Assembly (NCBI RefSeq): GCF_007830125.1
Contig: NZ_VLLG01000004.1
Coordinates: 372,001 to 436,000, forward strand
Source of the DNA: Chitinophaga japonensis
GTDB lineage: Bacteria; Bacteroidota; Bacteroidia; Chitinophagales; Chitinophagaceae
Length of the DNA: 64,000 nt
Reading direction: 5' to 3'
Shown: in pieces, positions 36,455 to 43,759 of the stretch
Position numbering within the stretch: position 1 is the stretch's first letter
Layout: each line of letters opens with the position of its first letter
Position numbers and translations under genes: made by a program
Notes under the pieces: model-generated
Databases searched by the model: none
What the model was told of the DNA's origin: nothing
Seen by the model: only the letters and a program-made list of their open reading frames with translations

Positions 36455-36658
36455 TCAGGAAGCTGCATGGCGGTTGAAGGCCCGGTACCTGTTCGTATGA
36501 TCAAACCAGTTTACCTGGCCGCTTATCCAAACGCCCAGGGCATCCAGTCATGTTCTTACAACAGGTGTAAGCGCTCCAAGGTCCGGAATATTACTGTATA
36601 GCTCCAGGTATGCCTCCACACGCGCATTGTACATGTGCGGTAATAATGCGGGATGCAG
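36455..36658 (-). pseudogene. C-terminal remnant of a class I terpene synthase
   Basis: Between the aldo/keto reductase and the quinone oxidoreductase gene, the minus strand reads LHPALLPHMYNARVEAYLEL, then YSNIPDLGALTPVVRT, a TGA stop, then LDALGVWISGQVNWFDH, TNRYRAFNRHAAS and a final TGA. It aligns without gaps to residues about 257-305 of the intact terpene synthase at 38769-39695: the pattern N....AYLEL...P..G...V....L..W..G...W....T.RY is shared. The C-terminal RY pair of terpene cyclases is kept. Upstream it stops at the end of the oxidoreductase gene, so only about 68 codons survive. The in-frame TGA and the missing catalytic part make it dead. Confidence 0.75.
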
Positions 36659-36659
36659 C

Positions 36660-37613
36660 TTAATTGCTCATTTTAATGATCGTTTTCCCTTTGCCCCTGC
36701 CCTGCCTGCTTAGCGCGATGGCCGCCGGCGCCTCTTCCGGTGTAATCACCTGCTCCACGGGCACCTGTACATGCCCTTTGTCTATCAATTGCGTGAGCCG
36801 TTCCAGGGTGGCCGGGCTGCCCTGTGTCTCGAAATTGCCGCCCCTGATGCGGCGGGCATTCAGCGCAGCTTCCTCCGCCACAAAAGCGGTGGTGAGCGCA
36901 GCACCGCCATCTTTTACCAGTGCGGTAGCGGCATTGAAACCCGCTTTGGTGCTGACCAGGTCCAGCAGGCCATCTATCCCGCCCGGGTAAGCCGCCTTTA
37001 CCTGTTCCGCCACCGGCGCTTTTATATAATTCACAACATCCGCAGCGCCCAGCTCCCGCATGCGCGCTCCTGCTTCATCAATGCTGACGGTGACAATCAC
37101 CTGCAGCCCCTGCATGGCGGCCAGTTGGGTGGCAAAAGAGCCTACGCCGCCGGTAGCGCCTATGATCAGCAGGGTTTGTCCTTTTTGCAGGGCCAGCATG
37201 TCCAGCGCCTGCAGGGCCGTCATACCGGCGGTGGGCACGGCCGCCGCCGTTTCCAGGGGGATGGACGAGGGGGCTTGTGCAATGGCTGCCTTTTCCGGCA
37301 CAATCGCATACTCCGCATAGGAGCCCTCCCCGATGGGGCTGTGGATGAACTGCCCATAGACCTGGTCGCCCACGCTAAAGCGGGCCACGCCGGCGCCCAC
37401 GGCTTCCACTATGCCGGCGCCATCCACGCCCATGATCAGGGGAAAACGATGTGGCATGTGCCCGTCCATGATGCCGTCCACCATTTTCCAGTCAAAAGGG
37501 TTGATACCGGCGGCGGATACACGAATCAGTACGGTTCCCGGGCGTACATCCGGGCGGGGCAGGTCCATTACTTCGGGAACAGCGTGAAATTTTGAAACAG
37601 CAACAGCTTTCAT
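36660..37613 (-). CDS. NADPH:quinone oxidoreductase-like MDR protein
   Basis: A 317 aa zinc-free medium-chain dehydrogenase/reductase. It starts MKAVAVSKFHAVPEV, has AAGINPFDWKMVDG, GVDGAGIVEAVGAGV, and the NADPH loop LLIIGATGGVGSFATQL. The cysteine ligands of zinc alcohol dehydrogenases are absent. The C-terminus is TPEEAPAAIALSRQGRGKGKTIIKM. Relatives reduce quinones or enones. Upstream is a duplicated start region with a tiny leader frame. Confidence 0.9.
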   Translation of the reverse strand: MKAVAVSKFHAVPEVMDLPRPDVRPGTVLIRVSAAGINPFDWKMVDGIMDGHMPHRFPLIMGVDGAGIVEAVGAGVARFSVGDQVYGQFIHSPIGEGSYAEYAIVPEKAAIAQAPSSIPLETAAAVPTAGMTALQALDMLALQKGQTLLIIGATGGVGSFATQLAAMQGLQVIVTVSIDEAGARMRELGAADVVNYIKAPVAEQVKAAYPGGIDGLLDLVSTKAGFNAATALVKDGGAALTTAFVAEEAALNARRIRGGNFETQGSPATLERLTQLIDKGHVQVPVEQVITPEEAPAAIALSRQGRGKGKTIIKMSN

Positions 37614-37616
37614 TCG

Positions 37617-37676
37617 TTAATGATTTTTAGTTAGCGGCCTCATGGAACCTTTCCGCAGCCGGCGGATCGGTTTCAT
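37617..37676 (-). CDS. Possible 19-residue leader peptide
   Basis: A short frame, MKPIRRLRKGSMRPLTKNH, ends with TAA only 3 nt before the ATG of the oxidoreductase gene. Its start lies in a duplicate of the oxidoreductase start region: GCTAACTAAAAATnATTAACGAATGAAA occurs at both starts (the left copy has an extra C). Whether it is translated is unknown. The tight spacing would allow re-initiation. Confidence 0.35.
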   Translation of the reverse strand: MKPIRRLRKGSMRPLTKNH

Positions 37677-37716
37677 TCGTTAATATTTTTAGTTAGCAAG
37701 CTCTCATCGTAGCAAG

Positions 37717-37760
37717 CAGGTGACGATGAGACACTTCTATAACGGGTAATTATTAATTAT
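37717..37760. repeat. Partial TTAATAAT repeat element (core plus one arm)
   Basis: GATGAGACACTTCTATAACGGGTAATTATTAATTAT aligns with the core and right arm of copy B (AATGAAACACTTATGTAACG...). No left arm is recognisable. Confidence 0.55.
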
Positions 37761-37795
37761 CCGGGTGAATAAAGATAAAACTTTTCAGCAGCCCT

Positions 37796-37803
37796 TATCT
37801 TTG
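37796..37803 (+). promoter_or_regulatory. -7 box of the nitrilase-family gene
   Basis: TATCTTTG, an exact TAnnTTTG match, lies 21 nt before the ATG at 37825. No clear TTG at -33. Confidence 0.45.
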
Positions 37804-37824
37804 TGAGGACCAATTCAGTATGCC

Positions 37825-38772
37825 ATGCAGCCTTTAAACATCGCCACCGCCCAGTTTGAGAACCGCAGCGGGGATAAAGCCTATAATCTTGACGTGATAC
37901 ACCGCTTGTCCACAGAGGCCGCGCAGGCCGGGGCCGACGTAATCGCTTTCCATGAGTGCTCCATCACCGGCTATACCTTTGCCCGTCACCTTTCCCGGGA
38001 GCAGATGCTGGAACTGGCGGAATATATACCGGAAGGTCCCGGCATACAGGCGCTGACCGATATAGCCGCTGCCGCCAACATTACCATACTGGCCGGCCTG
38101 TTTGAAAAAGACCGGGATGATCATTTGTACAAAGCACAGGTATGCGTGAACAAGGATGGCCTGGTGGCCAGGTTCCGGAAGCTGCATCCCTTCATCAACC
38201 CGCACCTGACTCCCGGCAACGAATACGTGGTGTTTGACCTGCATGGCTGGAAATGCGGCATCCTGATCTGCTATGATAATAACATCATAGAGCACGTAAG
38301 AGCCACCGCCCTGCTGGGCGCAGACATTATCTTCATGCCGCATGTGACCATGTGCACGCCTTCCACCCGGCCGGGCGCCGGCTTTGTAGACCCGCAGCTA
38401 TGGGAGCGCCGGCATACGGACCCGACCTCCCTGCGCCTGGAATTTGATGGCATGAAAGGCCGGGCCTGGCTCATGAAATGGCTGCCTGCAAGGGCCTATG
38501 ACAACGGCATCTATGTGGTGTTCTCCAATCCCATCGGCATGGATGACGACCAGTTGAAGAACGGCTGCTCCATGATACTGGACCCCTTTGGCGATGTACT
38601 GGCGGAATGCCGCAAACTGGACAACGACATTGCCATCGCCACCTGTACGCCTGAAAAGCTGCAGCAGGCCGGCGGATACCGCTACCGCAAGGCGCGGCGG
38701 CCGGAGCTGTACGCGGATATTATCGGGCAGGCGCATAAGGCGGAGCAAAAAGTGGTGTGGATGAAAAGCTAG
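37825..38772 (+). CDS. Carbon-nitrogen hydrolase (nitrilase superfamily)
   Basis: A 315 aa amidase/nitrilase-fold enzyme with the complete Glu-Lys-Cys triad: E in IAFHECSITGY, K in VARFRKLHPF and the nucleophile C in GILICYDNNI. The first residues, PLNIATAQFENRSGDKAYNL, are typical. A long insertion after the nucleophile strand (TMCTPSTRPGAGFVDP) and ARAYDNGIYVVFSNPIG are seen in branches acting on N-carbamoyl or amide substrates. The precise substrate is not deducible. Its last 4 nt overlap the stop of the convergent terpene synthase gene. Confidence 0.92.
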   Translation: MQPLNIATAQFENRSGDKAYNLDVIHRLSTEAAQAGADVIAFHECSITGYTFARHLSREQMLELAEYIPEGPGIQALTDIAAAANITILAGLFEKDRDDHLYKAQVCVNKDGLVARFRKLHPFINPHLTPGNEYVVFDLHGWKCGILICYDNNIIEHVRATALLGADIIFMPHVTMCTPSTRPGAGFVDPQLWERRHTDPTSLRLEFDGMKGRAWLMKWLPARAYDNGIYVVFSNPIGMDDDQLKNGCSMILDPFGDVLAECRKLDNDIAIATCTPEKLQQAGGYRYRKARRPELYADIIGQAHKAEQKVVWMKS

Positions 38773-39695
38773 TTCACCAGGTAGCGTTCCGTATCCTTTT
38801 GCATCCAGGTAAGGTGGCCCTGCATCCATGTTTCCAGGCCATACACATACTTGTCAACGGCAGCAGCCCATATCCCAAAACCTGGCAGGGTTTCCCGTAA
38901 TTCAAGATAGGCGGCCAGGTACCTGTTGTGCCGCTCCACCGCCATGTTCAGCGCTTCCCCTATGGTGCAGCCATGCTCATTCTGCAGCACCAGCACCAGG
39001 TTCATCGTTTCCCGCTGCAGTTGTTCCTTTTCCAGGGAGAAGATGTCGTTGTCCACGCAAAGGATATAATTCGTGATCTCTGTAAGATGCTCTATTACCG
39101 GGTGCCGGATCACTGCAAGCGGCAGCTCTGTAGCGATCGCCAGCTCGATCAGGTCTGTAAACATCAATACGCCGCCGGCTTTCAGCCGCATTTGGGTAAA
39201 GTTGATCTCCCCGGGGTACTTTGCTGCAGCGTCAAAATCGGCCGCCCATTGCATCGCCTTTAAATACCAGAAAAGATGTTGCTTAAAGCGTTCCATCCAG
39301 CGGGGAGACATTTGCTTTTTACGGACCTCCTGCCCGAAAAGGGACAGGAGCTGAGAGTACGCATAATGCCCGTCGGCAGGCGGCGGCGCATCTAATAGCT
39401 GGAGGGACTGGCGGCACATGGTCTCCAACTGCCGGCCCGTTTTCCCATCGTGCACATCGTCATTCAGGATGATCCATAAAGCCAGTATGCTGATGGTTTC
39501 CAGGGAGGGCAGATCAGCGTAAGGGTACAGCCTGGCAGAGAAATGCGCCAGCTTCATGTTGCGGAGCTTTGTTTTATGGCTGTCGGGATAGTCCCGGAGG
39601 GATTGTATCCACGTATTCATTTTGGTTTCCAGTTCACCTATATGGGGGCTGATCAGGTCATCGAACGGAAGGTTGGGCACATTAAAAGGAATCAT
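38769..39695 (-). CDS. Class I terpene synthase (cyclase)
   Basis: A 308 aa bacterial terpene cyclase. It would ionise an isoprenyl diphosphate (farnesyl or geranylgeranyl) and cyclise it. The aspartate-rich motif DDVHD is at 79-83, the pyrophosphate-sensor arginine R170 in TQMRLKAGG lies 46 residues before the NSE triad, the triad NDIFSLEKE is at 216-224, and the RY pair is at 304-305. The start MIPFNVPNLPFDDLISPHI is characteristic; an in-frame TTG 15 nt upstream is less likely. All catalytic motifs are intact. No prenyltransferase, P450 or other tailoring gene is adjacent, so the product may be an unmodified sesquiterpene or diterpene. Confidence 0.93.
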   Translation of the reverse strand: MIPFNVPNLPFDDLISPHIGELETKMNTWIQSLRDYPDSHKTKLRNMKLAHFSARLYPYADLPSLETISILALWIILNDDVHDGKTGRQLETMCRQSLQLLDAPPPADGHYAYSQLLSLFGQEVRKKQMSPRWMERFKQHLFWYLKAMQWAADFDAAAKYPGEINFTQMRLKAGGVLMFTDLIELAIATELPLAVIRHPVIEHLTEITNYILCVDNDIFSLEKEQLQRETMNLVLVLQNEHGCTIGEALNMAVERHNRYLAAYLELRETLPGFGIWAAAVDKYVYGLETWMQGHLTWMQKDTERYLVN

Positions 39696-39743
39696 GCTTT
39701 TTGGAAGCAAGTTAAGGCGCGCTGCTGCTACCAGCCTGCATCT

Positions 39744-41039
39744 TTAATCCTGCTCCACCCGCTTGGGCACTGCCAGCCGCTGCGCTTTATAAATGCCGCT
39801 GTTGCCGCTGAAATAGTAGGCTGTAAAGCAGGCTACCGCAAAGTACAGCACATGCGAGGTGCCGAACAGCTCTACACCCATTAAGGTACAGGCAATCGGG
39901 GTATTGGTGGCGCCGGCAAATACGGCAATAAAGCCCAGGCCTGCAAACAGGTCAACCGGGGCGCCCAGCAGTATGGCGAGGGTATTGCCCAGGGTAGCGC
40001 CTATGAAGAACAGCGGCGTTACTTCCCCTCCTTTGAAGCCCATAGCCAGGGTAATGGCGGTAAACAACAGCTTCCACAGCCAGCTCCAGGTATGGGCGCC
40101 GCCGGCCTGAAAGGCATTCACGATGCTTACGCCGCCGGGCTCCTTACTGTATACGCCCAGCCCCAGGTAATCACGGGTGCCCAGCGCCCAACTGAAGACA
40201 ATGATCACCACGCCGCCCGCTACCGGTATCAGCCAGGCCGGGCGGATAAAGCGCTGCGCATAATGTTTGATCAGGTGCATGCTGTTGGCAAAGAGGTAGC
40301 TGGCCATGCCAAAGGCCACCCCGGCCAATACCACTTTGGACAGCAGCCAGAGGTCCATTTGCAGGAAAGGGATAAAGGGCGTGGCCTTGCCGTCCGTAAA
40401 ATGAATGGCGTAGTGCGTATGGTGAATGCCCCATGCCGAACAGACCGTATCCGCAAATACGGCGGCAATGAGGCAGGGCACCAGGGCATCGTAACGGATG
40501 GTGCCGATAGCCAGCACTTCCAGCGCAAACACGGCGCCGGTCAGCGGGGTGCCGAATACCGCGCCAAAACCGGCGGCAATACCCATCATCAGCAAAATGC
40601 GGAGGTCCTTTTCCGTTAGCTTTATCCAGCGGCCCAGCAGGTGAGCCATACTGCCGCCTATCTGTACGGCGGTGCCTTCCCGGCCCGCAGAGCCGCCAAA
40701 CAGGTGGGTAATGACGGTGGTGAGCAATACCAGGGGCGCCATACGGGCCGGCACACCGCCGCCCGGCTGGTGGATCTCGTCCATAATGAGATTATTGCCT
40801 GCTTCCGAATTACGGCCCAGCTTTTTGTACAGCCAGTAAATGCCGGCGCCGGCCAGCGGCAGCAGCCATAGCAGCCATTCCTGCTGCCAGCGCAACCGGG
40901 TGGCCTTATCCAGCAGCCAGAGGAACAGCGCCACCAGCGTGCCTACGGTCAGTGACAAAGGAATGGCCAGTATAGTCCAGCGAATTAAGTGGGAAGCGAT
41001 GGCGAATTGCTCGAAGGAGCCTTTTATTTTTTTGATCAT
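39744..41039 (-). CDS. CLC-type anion channel/antiporter, possibly fluoride-specific
   Basis: A 431 aa membrane protein of the CLC family with about ten or more helices. HLFGGSAGREGTAVQIG holds the gating glutamate (GREG), GFGAVFGTPLTGAVFALEV and FKGGEVTPLFFIGATLGN the family's other pore motifs. The first pore loop reads GGGVPARMAPL, where chloride-type CLCs have GSGIP. A methionine there and the GREGT form are what I recall of the CLC-F branch, which expels fluoride in exchange for protons. That assignment is inference. I start at the ATG at 41039 (MIKKIKGSFEQFA). The open frame extends upstream through repeat sequence. Confidence 0.87.
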   Translation of the reverse strand: MIKKIKGSFEQFAIASHLIRWTILAIPLSLTVGTLVALFLWLLDKATRLRWQQEWLLWLLPLAGAGIYWLYKKLGRNSEAGNNLIMDEIHQPGGGVPARMAPLVLLTTVITHLFGGSAGREGTAVQIGGSMAHLLGRWIKLTEKDLRILLMMGIAAGFGAVFGTPLTGAVFALEVLAIGTIRYDALVPCLIAAVFADTVCSAWGIHHTHYAIHFTDGKATPFIPFLQMDLWLLSKVVLAGVAFGMASYLFANSMHLIKHYAQRFIRPAWLIPVAGGVVIIVFSWALGTRDYLGLGVYSKEPGGVSIVNAFQAGGAHTWSWLWKLLFTAITLAMGFKGGEVTPLFFIGATLGNTLAILLGAPVDLFAGLGFIAVFAGATNTPIACTLMGVELFGTSHVLYFAVACFTAYYFSGNSGIYKAQRLAVPKRVEQD

Positions 41040-41062
41040 AGTCCTACAAATAAATAGTTGAC

Positions 41063-41116
41063 AGACCTGACAGGTCTTATTATCTGTAGGCGCCATCAGT
41101 CCGCCGGCCGGCGGAC
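41063..41116. repeat. Two perfect palindromes upstream of the CLC gene
   Basis: AGACCTG-A-CAGGTCT at 41063-41077, and GTCCGCCGGCCGGCGGAC at 41099-41116 (18 nt, fully self-complementary). They lie in the 170 nt gap between the CLC and HxlR genes. Their role is unknown. Confidence 0.6.
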
Positions 41117-41164
41117 GGTTCTTGTGCAGGAAGACACCATTTCCTGTTGATGGAACAAAGGTAA

Positions 41165-41193
41165 AATTCAAAATCCCAAATCCCAAATTCCAC
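41165..41193. repeat. Lone arm of the TTGGAATTTGGGATTT family
   Basis: AATTCAAAATCCCAAATCCCAAATTCC uses the same words as the paired elements at 659-779 and 4148-4271. No inverted partner lies nearby. Confidence 0.6.
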
Positions 41194-41209
41194 TTTAGGT
41201 ACAAAGCCC

Positions 41210-41557
41210 TTATTTCATCACCTTGATACGCTTGTCAGTTTTAGCGATTTCTTTTCCCCATTGGTCAATGGCTTTCAGCAATGGGATCAAGGTCCTGCCA
41301 AAATCCGTTAATTCATAATCCACTTTTAACGGGGGCTTGCTCGTATGGACGGTACGTTTCACCAAACCGTCTTCCTCCAATTCTTTTAACTGTAAACTCA
41401 ATGTTCGTTCCGTTATAACACGACATTCCTTTTTCAATTCACTGTATCGCTTTTTTTCGATTAAGTGAATAAGGATTACCGCTTTCCATTTACCGCCTAT
41501 ATACTTCATTGTCAGGCTGGTGCTGCAGGGAAATTGCTTATCGTCTATACAATACAT
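41210..41557 (-). CDS. HxlR-family transcriptional regulator
   Basis: A 115 aa winged-helix protein. The core motif KYIGGKWKAVILIHLIEKKRY is that of HxlR/DUF24. ITERTLSLQLKELEEDGLVKR is the recognition region, and VDYELTDFGRTLIPLL ends the wing. A cysteine near the N-terminus (QFPCSTS) is at the place where HxlR relatives sense electrophiles or quinones by thiol oxidation. It is divergent from a nitroreductase gene and very likely controls it through the dyad between them. Confidence 0.93.
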   Translation of the reverse strand: MYCIDDKQFPCSTSLTMKYIGGKWKAVILIHLIEKKRYSELKKECRVITERTLSLQLKELEEDGLVKRTVHTSKPPLKVDYELTDFGRTLIPLLKAIDQWGKEIAKTDKRIKVMK

Positions 41558-41582
41558 CTGTTACTATCATATTTAGCCGTTA

Positions 41583-41613
41583 TTGCAAAGATAACATGCT
41601 ATACTTATGTTTG
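41583..41613 (+). promoter_or_regulatory. Promoter of the nitroreductase gene
   Basis: TTG at 41583-41585, 20 nt, then TATGTTTG at 41606-41613, an exact TAnnTTTG box. The transcript would start near 41619, about 34 nt before the ATG. Confidence 0.7.
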
Positions 41614-41616
41614 CAA
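41586..41616 (-). promoter_or_regulatory. Promoter of the HxlR gene
   Basis: On the minus strand TTG (41616-41614), 20 nt, then TATCTTTG (41593-41586). It is the mirror image of the nitroreductase promoter, with the same spacing. The two overlap almost completely. Confidence 0.7.
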
Positions 41617-41631
41617 CAGTAAAAAGTATAG
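41599..41631. promoter_or_regulatory. Probable HxlR operator
   Basis: CTATACTT at 41599-41606 and AAGTATAG at 41624-41631 are exact inverted repeats separated by 17 nt. The dyad covers the -7 box and start point of the nitroreductase promoter and the -33 region of the regulator's own promoter. A dimer bound here would block both. Confidence 0.65.
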
Positions 41632-41652
41632 TAGTGATTTAAAATTAAAAAT

Positions 41653-42252
41653 ATGCGTTTTTTAGACCTTGCAAAGAACAGGTACACCACCAAGAACTAT
41701 AACCCGGACAGGAAGATTCCGGCGGAGAAAATTGAGGAACTAAAGGAAATCTTGCAGTTAAGTCCGTCATCCATTAACAGCCAGTCGTGGAAATTCCTTT
41801 TCGTTTCTGATGAAAATAAGAAACGTGAACTGGCAGATGCTTCCTACTGGAATGCACAAAGGATAAATGAGGCCAGCCACCTGGTGGTATTTACTGCGAT
41901 AGATGACATTGCAAAATTTGAGCGGCAGATCAAGGAAAATCTGCCGGAGGGCGCGGTTAATTACTATAATAAGTTTTTGAAGCCCAAAGAGGAGGCTGAA
42001 ATTAAATCGTGGCTGCAACACCAGGTGTACCTCTCGCTCGGATTTTTCCTATCGGCTTGTGCAAGCATGGAAATTGACAGTACACCCATGGAAGGCATTC
42101 AAAATGAAGAATACGACAGGATACTTCAATTGGATAGTTATAAAACGCTGTTTTCGGTTGCTATTGGTTACAGGAATCCCGAAGACCGCAATCAGCCATC
42201 CCTGAACCCCAAATTACGCCTGCCGCTGGAGCAGGTCATTCAATCCATTTAG
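41653..42252 (+). CDS. NAD(P)H-dependent nitroreductase (FMN)
   Basis: A 199 aa nitroreductase of the NfsB/oxygen-insensitive type. The FMN contacts are visible in NRYTTKNYNP at the start, LQLSPSSINSQSWKFLFV and the late VAIGYRNPEDRN. It would reduce quinones, nitroaromatics or enones using NAD(P)H. Regulation by the divergent HxlR protein fits an electrophile-response pair. Codon use is more AT-rich than in its neighbours (for example AAATTACGCCTG, GATAGTTATAAA), as is also true for the regulator. This may mark the pair as acquired. Confidence 0.93.
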   Translation: MRFLDLAKNRYTTKNYNPDRKIPAEKIEELKEILQLSPSSINSQSWKFLFVSDENKKRELADASYWNAQRINEASHLVVFTAIDDIAKFERQIKENLPEGAVNYYNKFLKPKEEAEIKSWLQHQVYLSLGFFLSACASMEIDSTPMEGIQNEEYDRILQLDSYKTLFSVAIGYRNPEDRNQPSLNPKLRLPLEQVIQSI

Positions 42253-42266
42253 GAAAATATAAAGCA

Positions 42267-42971
42267 TTACCATCCCATAAACACCATCCCTACCCCGCAA
42301 ATGGTAACGGTAGCGCCGCCAATGGCATGGATATACCGTTCCAGCCTATCCGTGCGCAGGAAAGAATAACCATAATAGCCCAGCAGCACCATCGCCACCA
42401 TCGTGATCAGGGTGAATACTGTAAAGGTGACGATCAGCAGTACGATACCGAAGGTGGACTTTTGCGCGGCGGGATAGGTAAGCAGGGGGATCAGCGGCTC
42501 ACAGGGCCCCAGCGCAAAGATGATAAAGAGTATCCAGGGCGTTACTTTGGTGCGCTCCTGCGGGTATACCGGTCCTTCGCCGTGCCGGTGCTCGTATACG
42601 TACACGGAGCCATCATCATAACGGTCAAAATGCTTGTGGGGCCGGTTCAGGTAAGCGCGGCGCAGGCCCCATACCAGGTAGGCCAGGCCAAAGAACAGCA
42701 GCGCCCAGCCGGCAATACCGCCCCGCACATCCTCCAGCCAGGAGATCTTTGACAGCTCCCAGCCCAGGAAAACACCCAGTAAGCCGAGCAACACAGAACT
42801 GCCTACATGGCCTATGCCGCAGAGCACTGTCCAGAAAATGGTCCGGGCCACGGACCAGTTCCGGGACTGGGAAAGGGCGATGAACGGCACGTAATGATCC
42901 GGCCCGGTAACGGTATGTATGCAACTGATGGTAATGGCGGTGATGATCAATGCACTGATCTCGGTGGTCAT
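42267..42971 (-). CDS. UreH/NicO-like nickel permease of the urease operon
   Basis: A 234 aa membrane protein with about six helices. The first helix carries HTVTGPDHYVPFIAL, the metal-permease motif H...GPDH. A cytosolic histidine-rich loop follows (RPHKHFDRYDDG, YEHRHGEG), then FALGPCEPLIPLLTYPA. The pattern is that of the UreH/NicO nickel-cobalt group. Its start overlaps the ureD stop by 4 nt (ATGA), so it belongs to the urease operon and should supply Ni(II). Confidence 0.85.
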   Translation of the reverse strand: MTTEISALIITAITISCIHTVTGPDHYVPFIALSQSRNWSVARTIFWTVLCGIGHVGSSVLLGLLGVFLGWELSKISWLEDVRGGIAGWALLFFGLAYLVWGLRRAYLNRPHKHFDRYDDGSVYVYEHRHGEGPVYPQERTKVTPWILFIIFALGPCEPLIPLLTYPAAQKSTFGIVLLIVTFTVFTLITMVAMVLLGYYGYSFLRTDRLERYIHAIGGATVTICGVGMVFMGW

Positions 42972-43759
42972 AGTATTGCTAAATGATGGTTAAACAAGAT
43001 CGTTTCCATGTTGCGCAGGCAACTGAACAGTTGCTCCGCGCCATGTCCCAGGATGCGCAGCACGATGGCCGGCCCGGCGCTTTGTGATACGCCGTAAGCG
43101 ATATCCGGCTCCCGTGCCAGCAGCTCCAGCAGGCGGTCTGCCATTGGTGCTGCGCCGACCTGCGTATCCGCATACACCAGGGTAGCCTGGTGGGTATATC
43201 CTTCCAACTGACCGTGGGCTGCAACGTTGATACGGGCCGGCTCCAGCAGCAGGTTATCCTTCAGCACCAGCCTGCCGCGGTAGTACAGCTCCGTTACGTT
43301 GTGGAACAGCCGGAAGCGGAAGGCTTCCCCGCAGAGCTTCCGGCCGCAGGTGATGATCTCGCCCCATACCAGGCGGCTGTTCTCCTGCAGGTAAATGCGG
43401 TTATGCCCTTCAAACACGGCGTCTGCGTGGGGCACTACGGGGTGCGGCACATAGCTGAAAGCGGCTCCCTGCCCTACCTGCACCTCCATTTGCTGGCGCG
43501 CGCCGGCCTGCATGGTGTACAGGCGCTGATAAGCCTGTGTTTGCAACTGCAGCCGGGTGTGGTCGCTAACGGTAATGTGCATACGGTAATCGTCCCCGTC
43601 CAGCATGCCTGGCGATGCCGTCATCAGCATGAGGCACAGCGTGCTGTCGGCCCGGTAGGCGCCGATGTCCGCCAGCTTGAACGGCCGGGTGTAATATCCT
43701 TCCTGCAGGAAAGTGCGGCTGCCGCGCAGGCCCGTGGTTATTTTCAGCTCGCTGATCAT
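42968..43759 (-). CDS. ureD: Urease accessory protein UreD
   Basis: UreD forms the scaffold on which apo-urease receives nickel from UreG/UreF. The 263 aa protein shows GSRTFLQEGYYTRPFKL, LMTASPGMLDGDDYRMHITV and LQTQAYQRLYTMQ, the family's core. FSYVPHPVVPHADAVFEG and LVWGEIITCGRKLCGEAFRF follow. I start at the ATG at 43759, which overlaps the ureG stop (ATGA). A longer frame adds 18 residues not expected in the family. Confidence 0.92.
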   Translation of the reverse strand: MISELKITTGLRGSRTFLQEGYYTRPFKLADIGAYRADSTLCLMLMTASPGMLDGDDYRMHITVSDHTRLQLQTQAYQRLYTMQAGARQQMEVQVGQGAAFSYVPHPVVPHADAVFEGHNRIYLQENSRLVWGEIITCGRKLCGEAFRFRLFHNVTELYYRGRLVLKDNLLLEPARINVAAHGQLEGYTHQATLVYADTQVGAAPMADRLLELLAREPDIAYGVSQSAGPAIVLRILGHGAEQLFSCLRNMETILFNHHLAIL

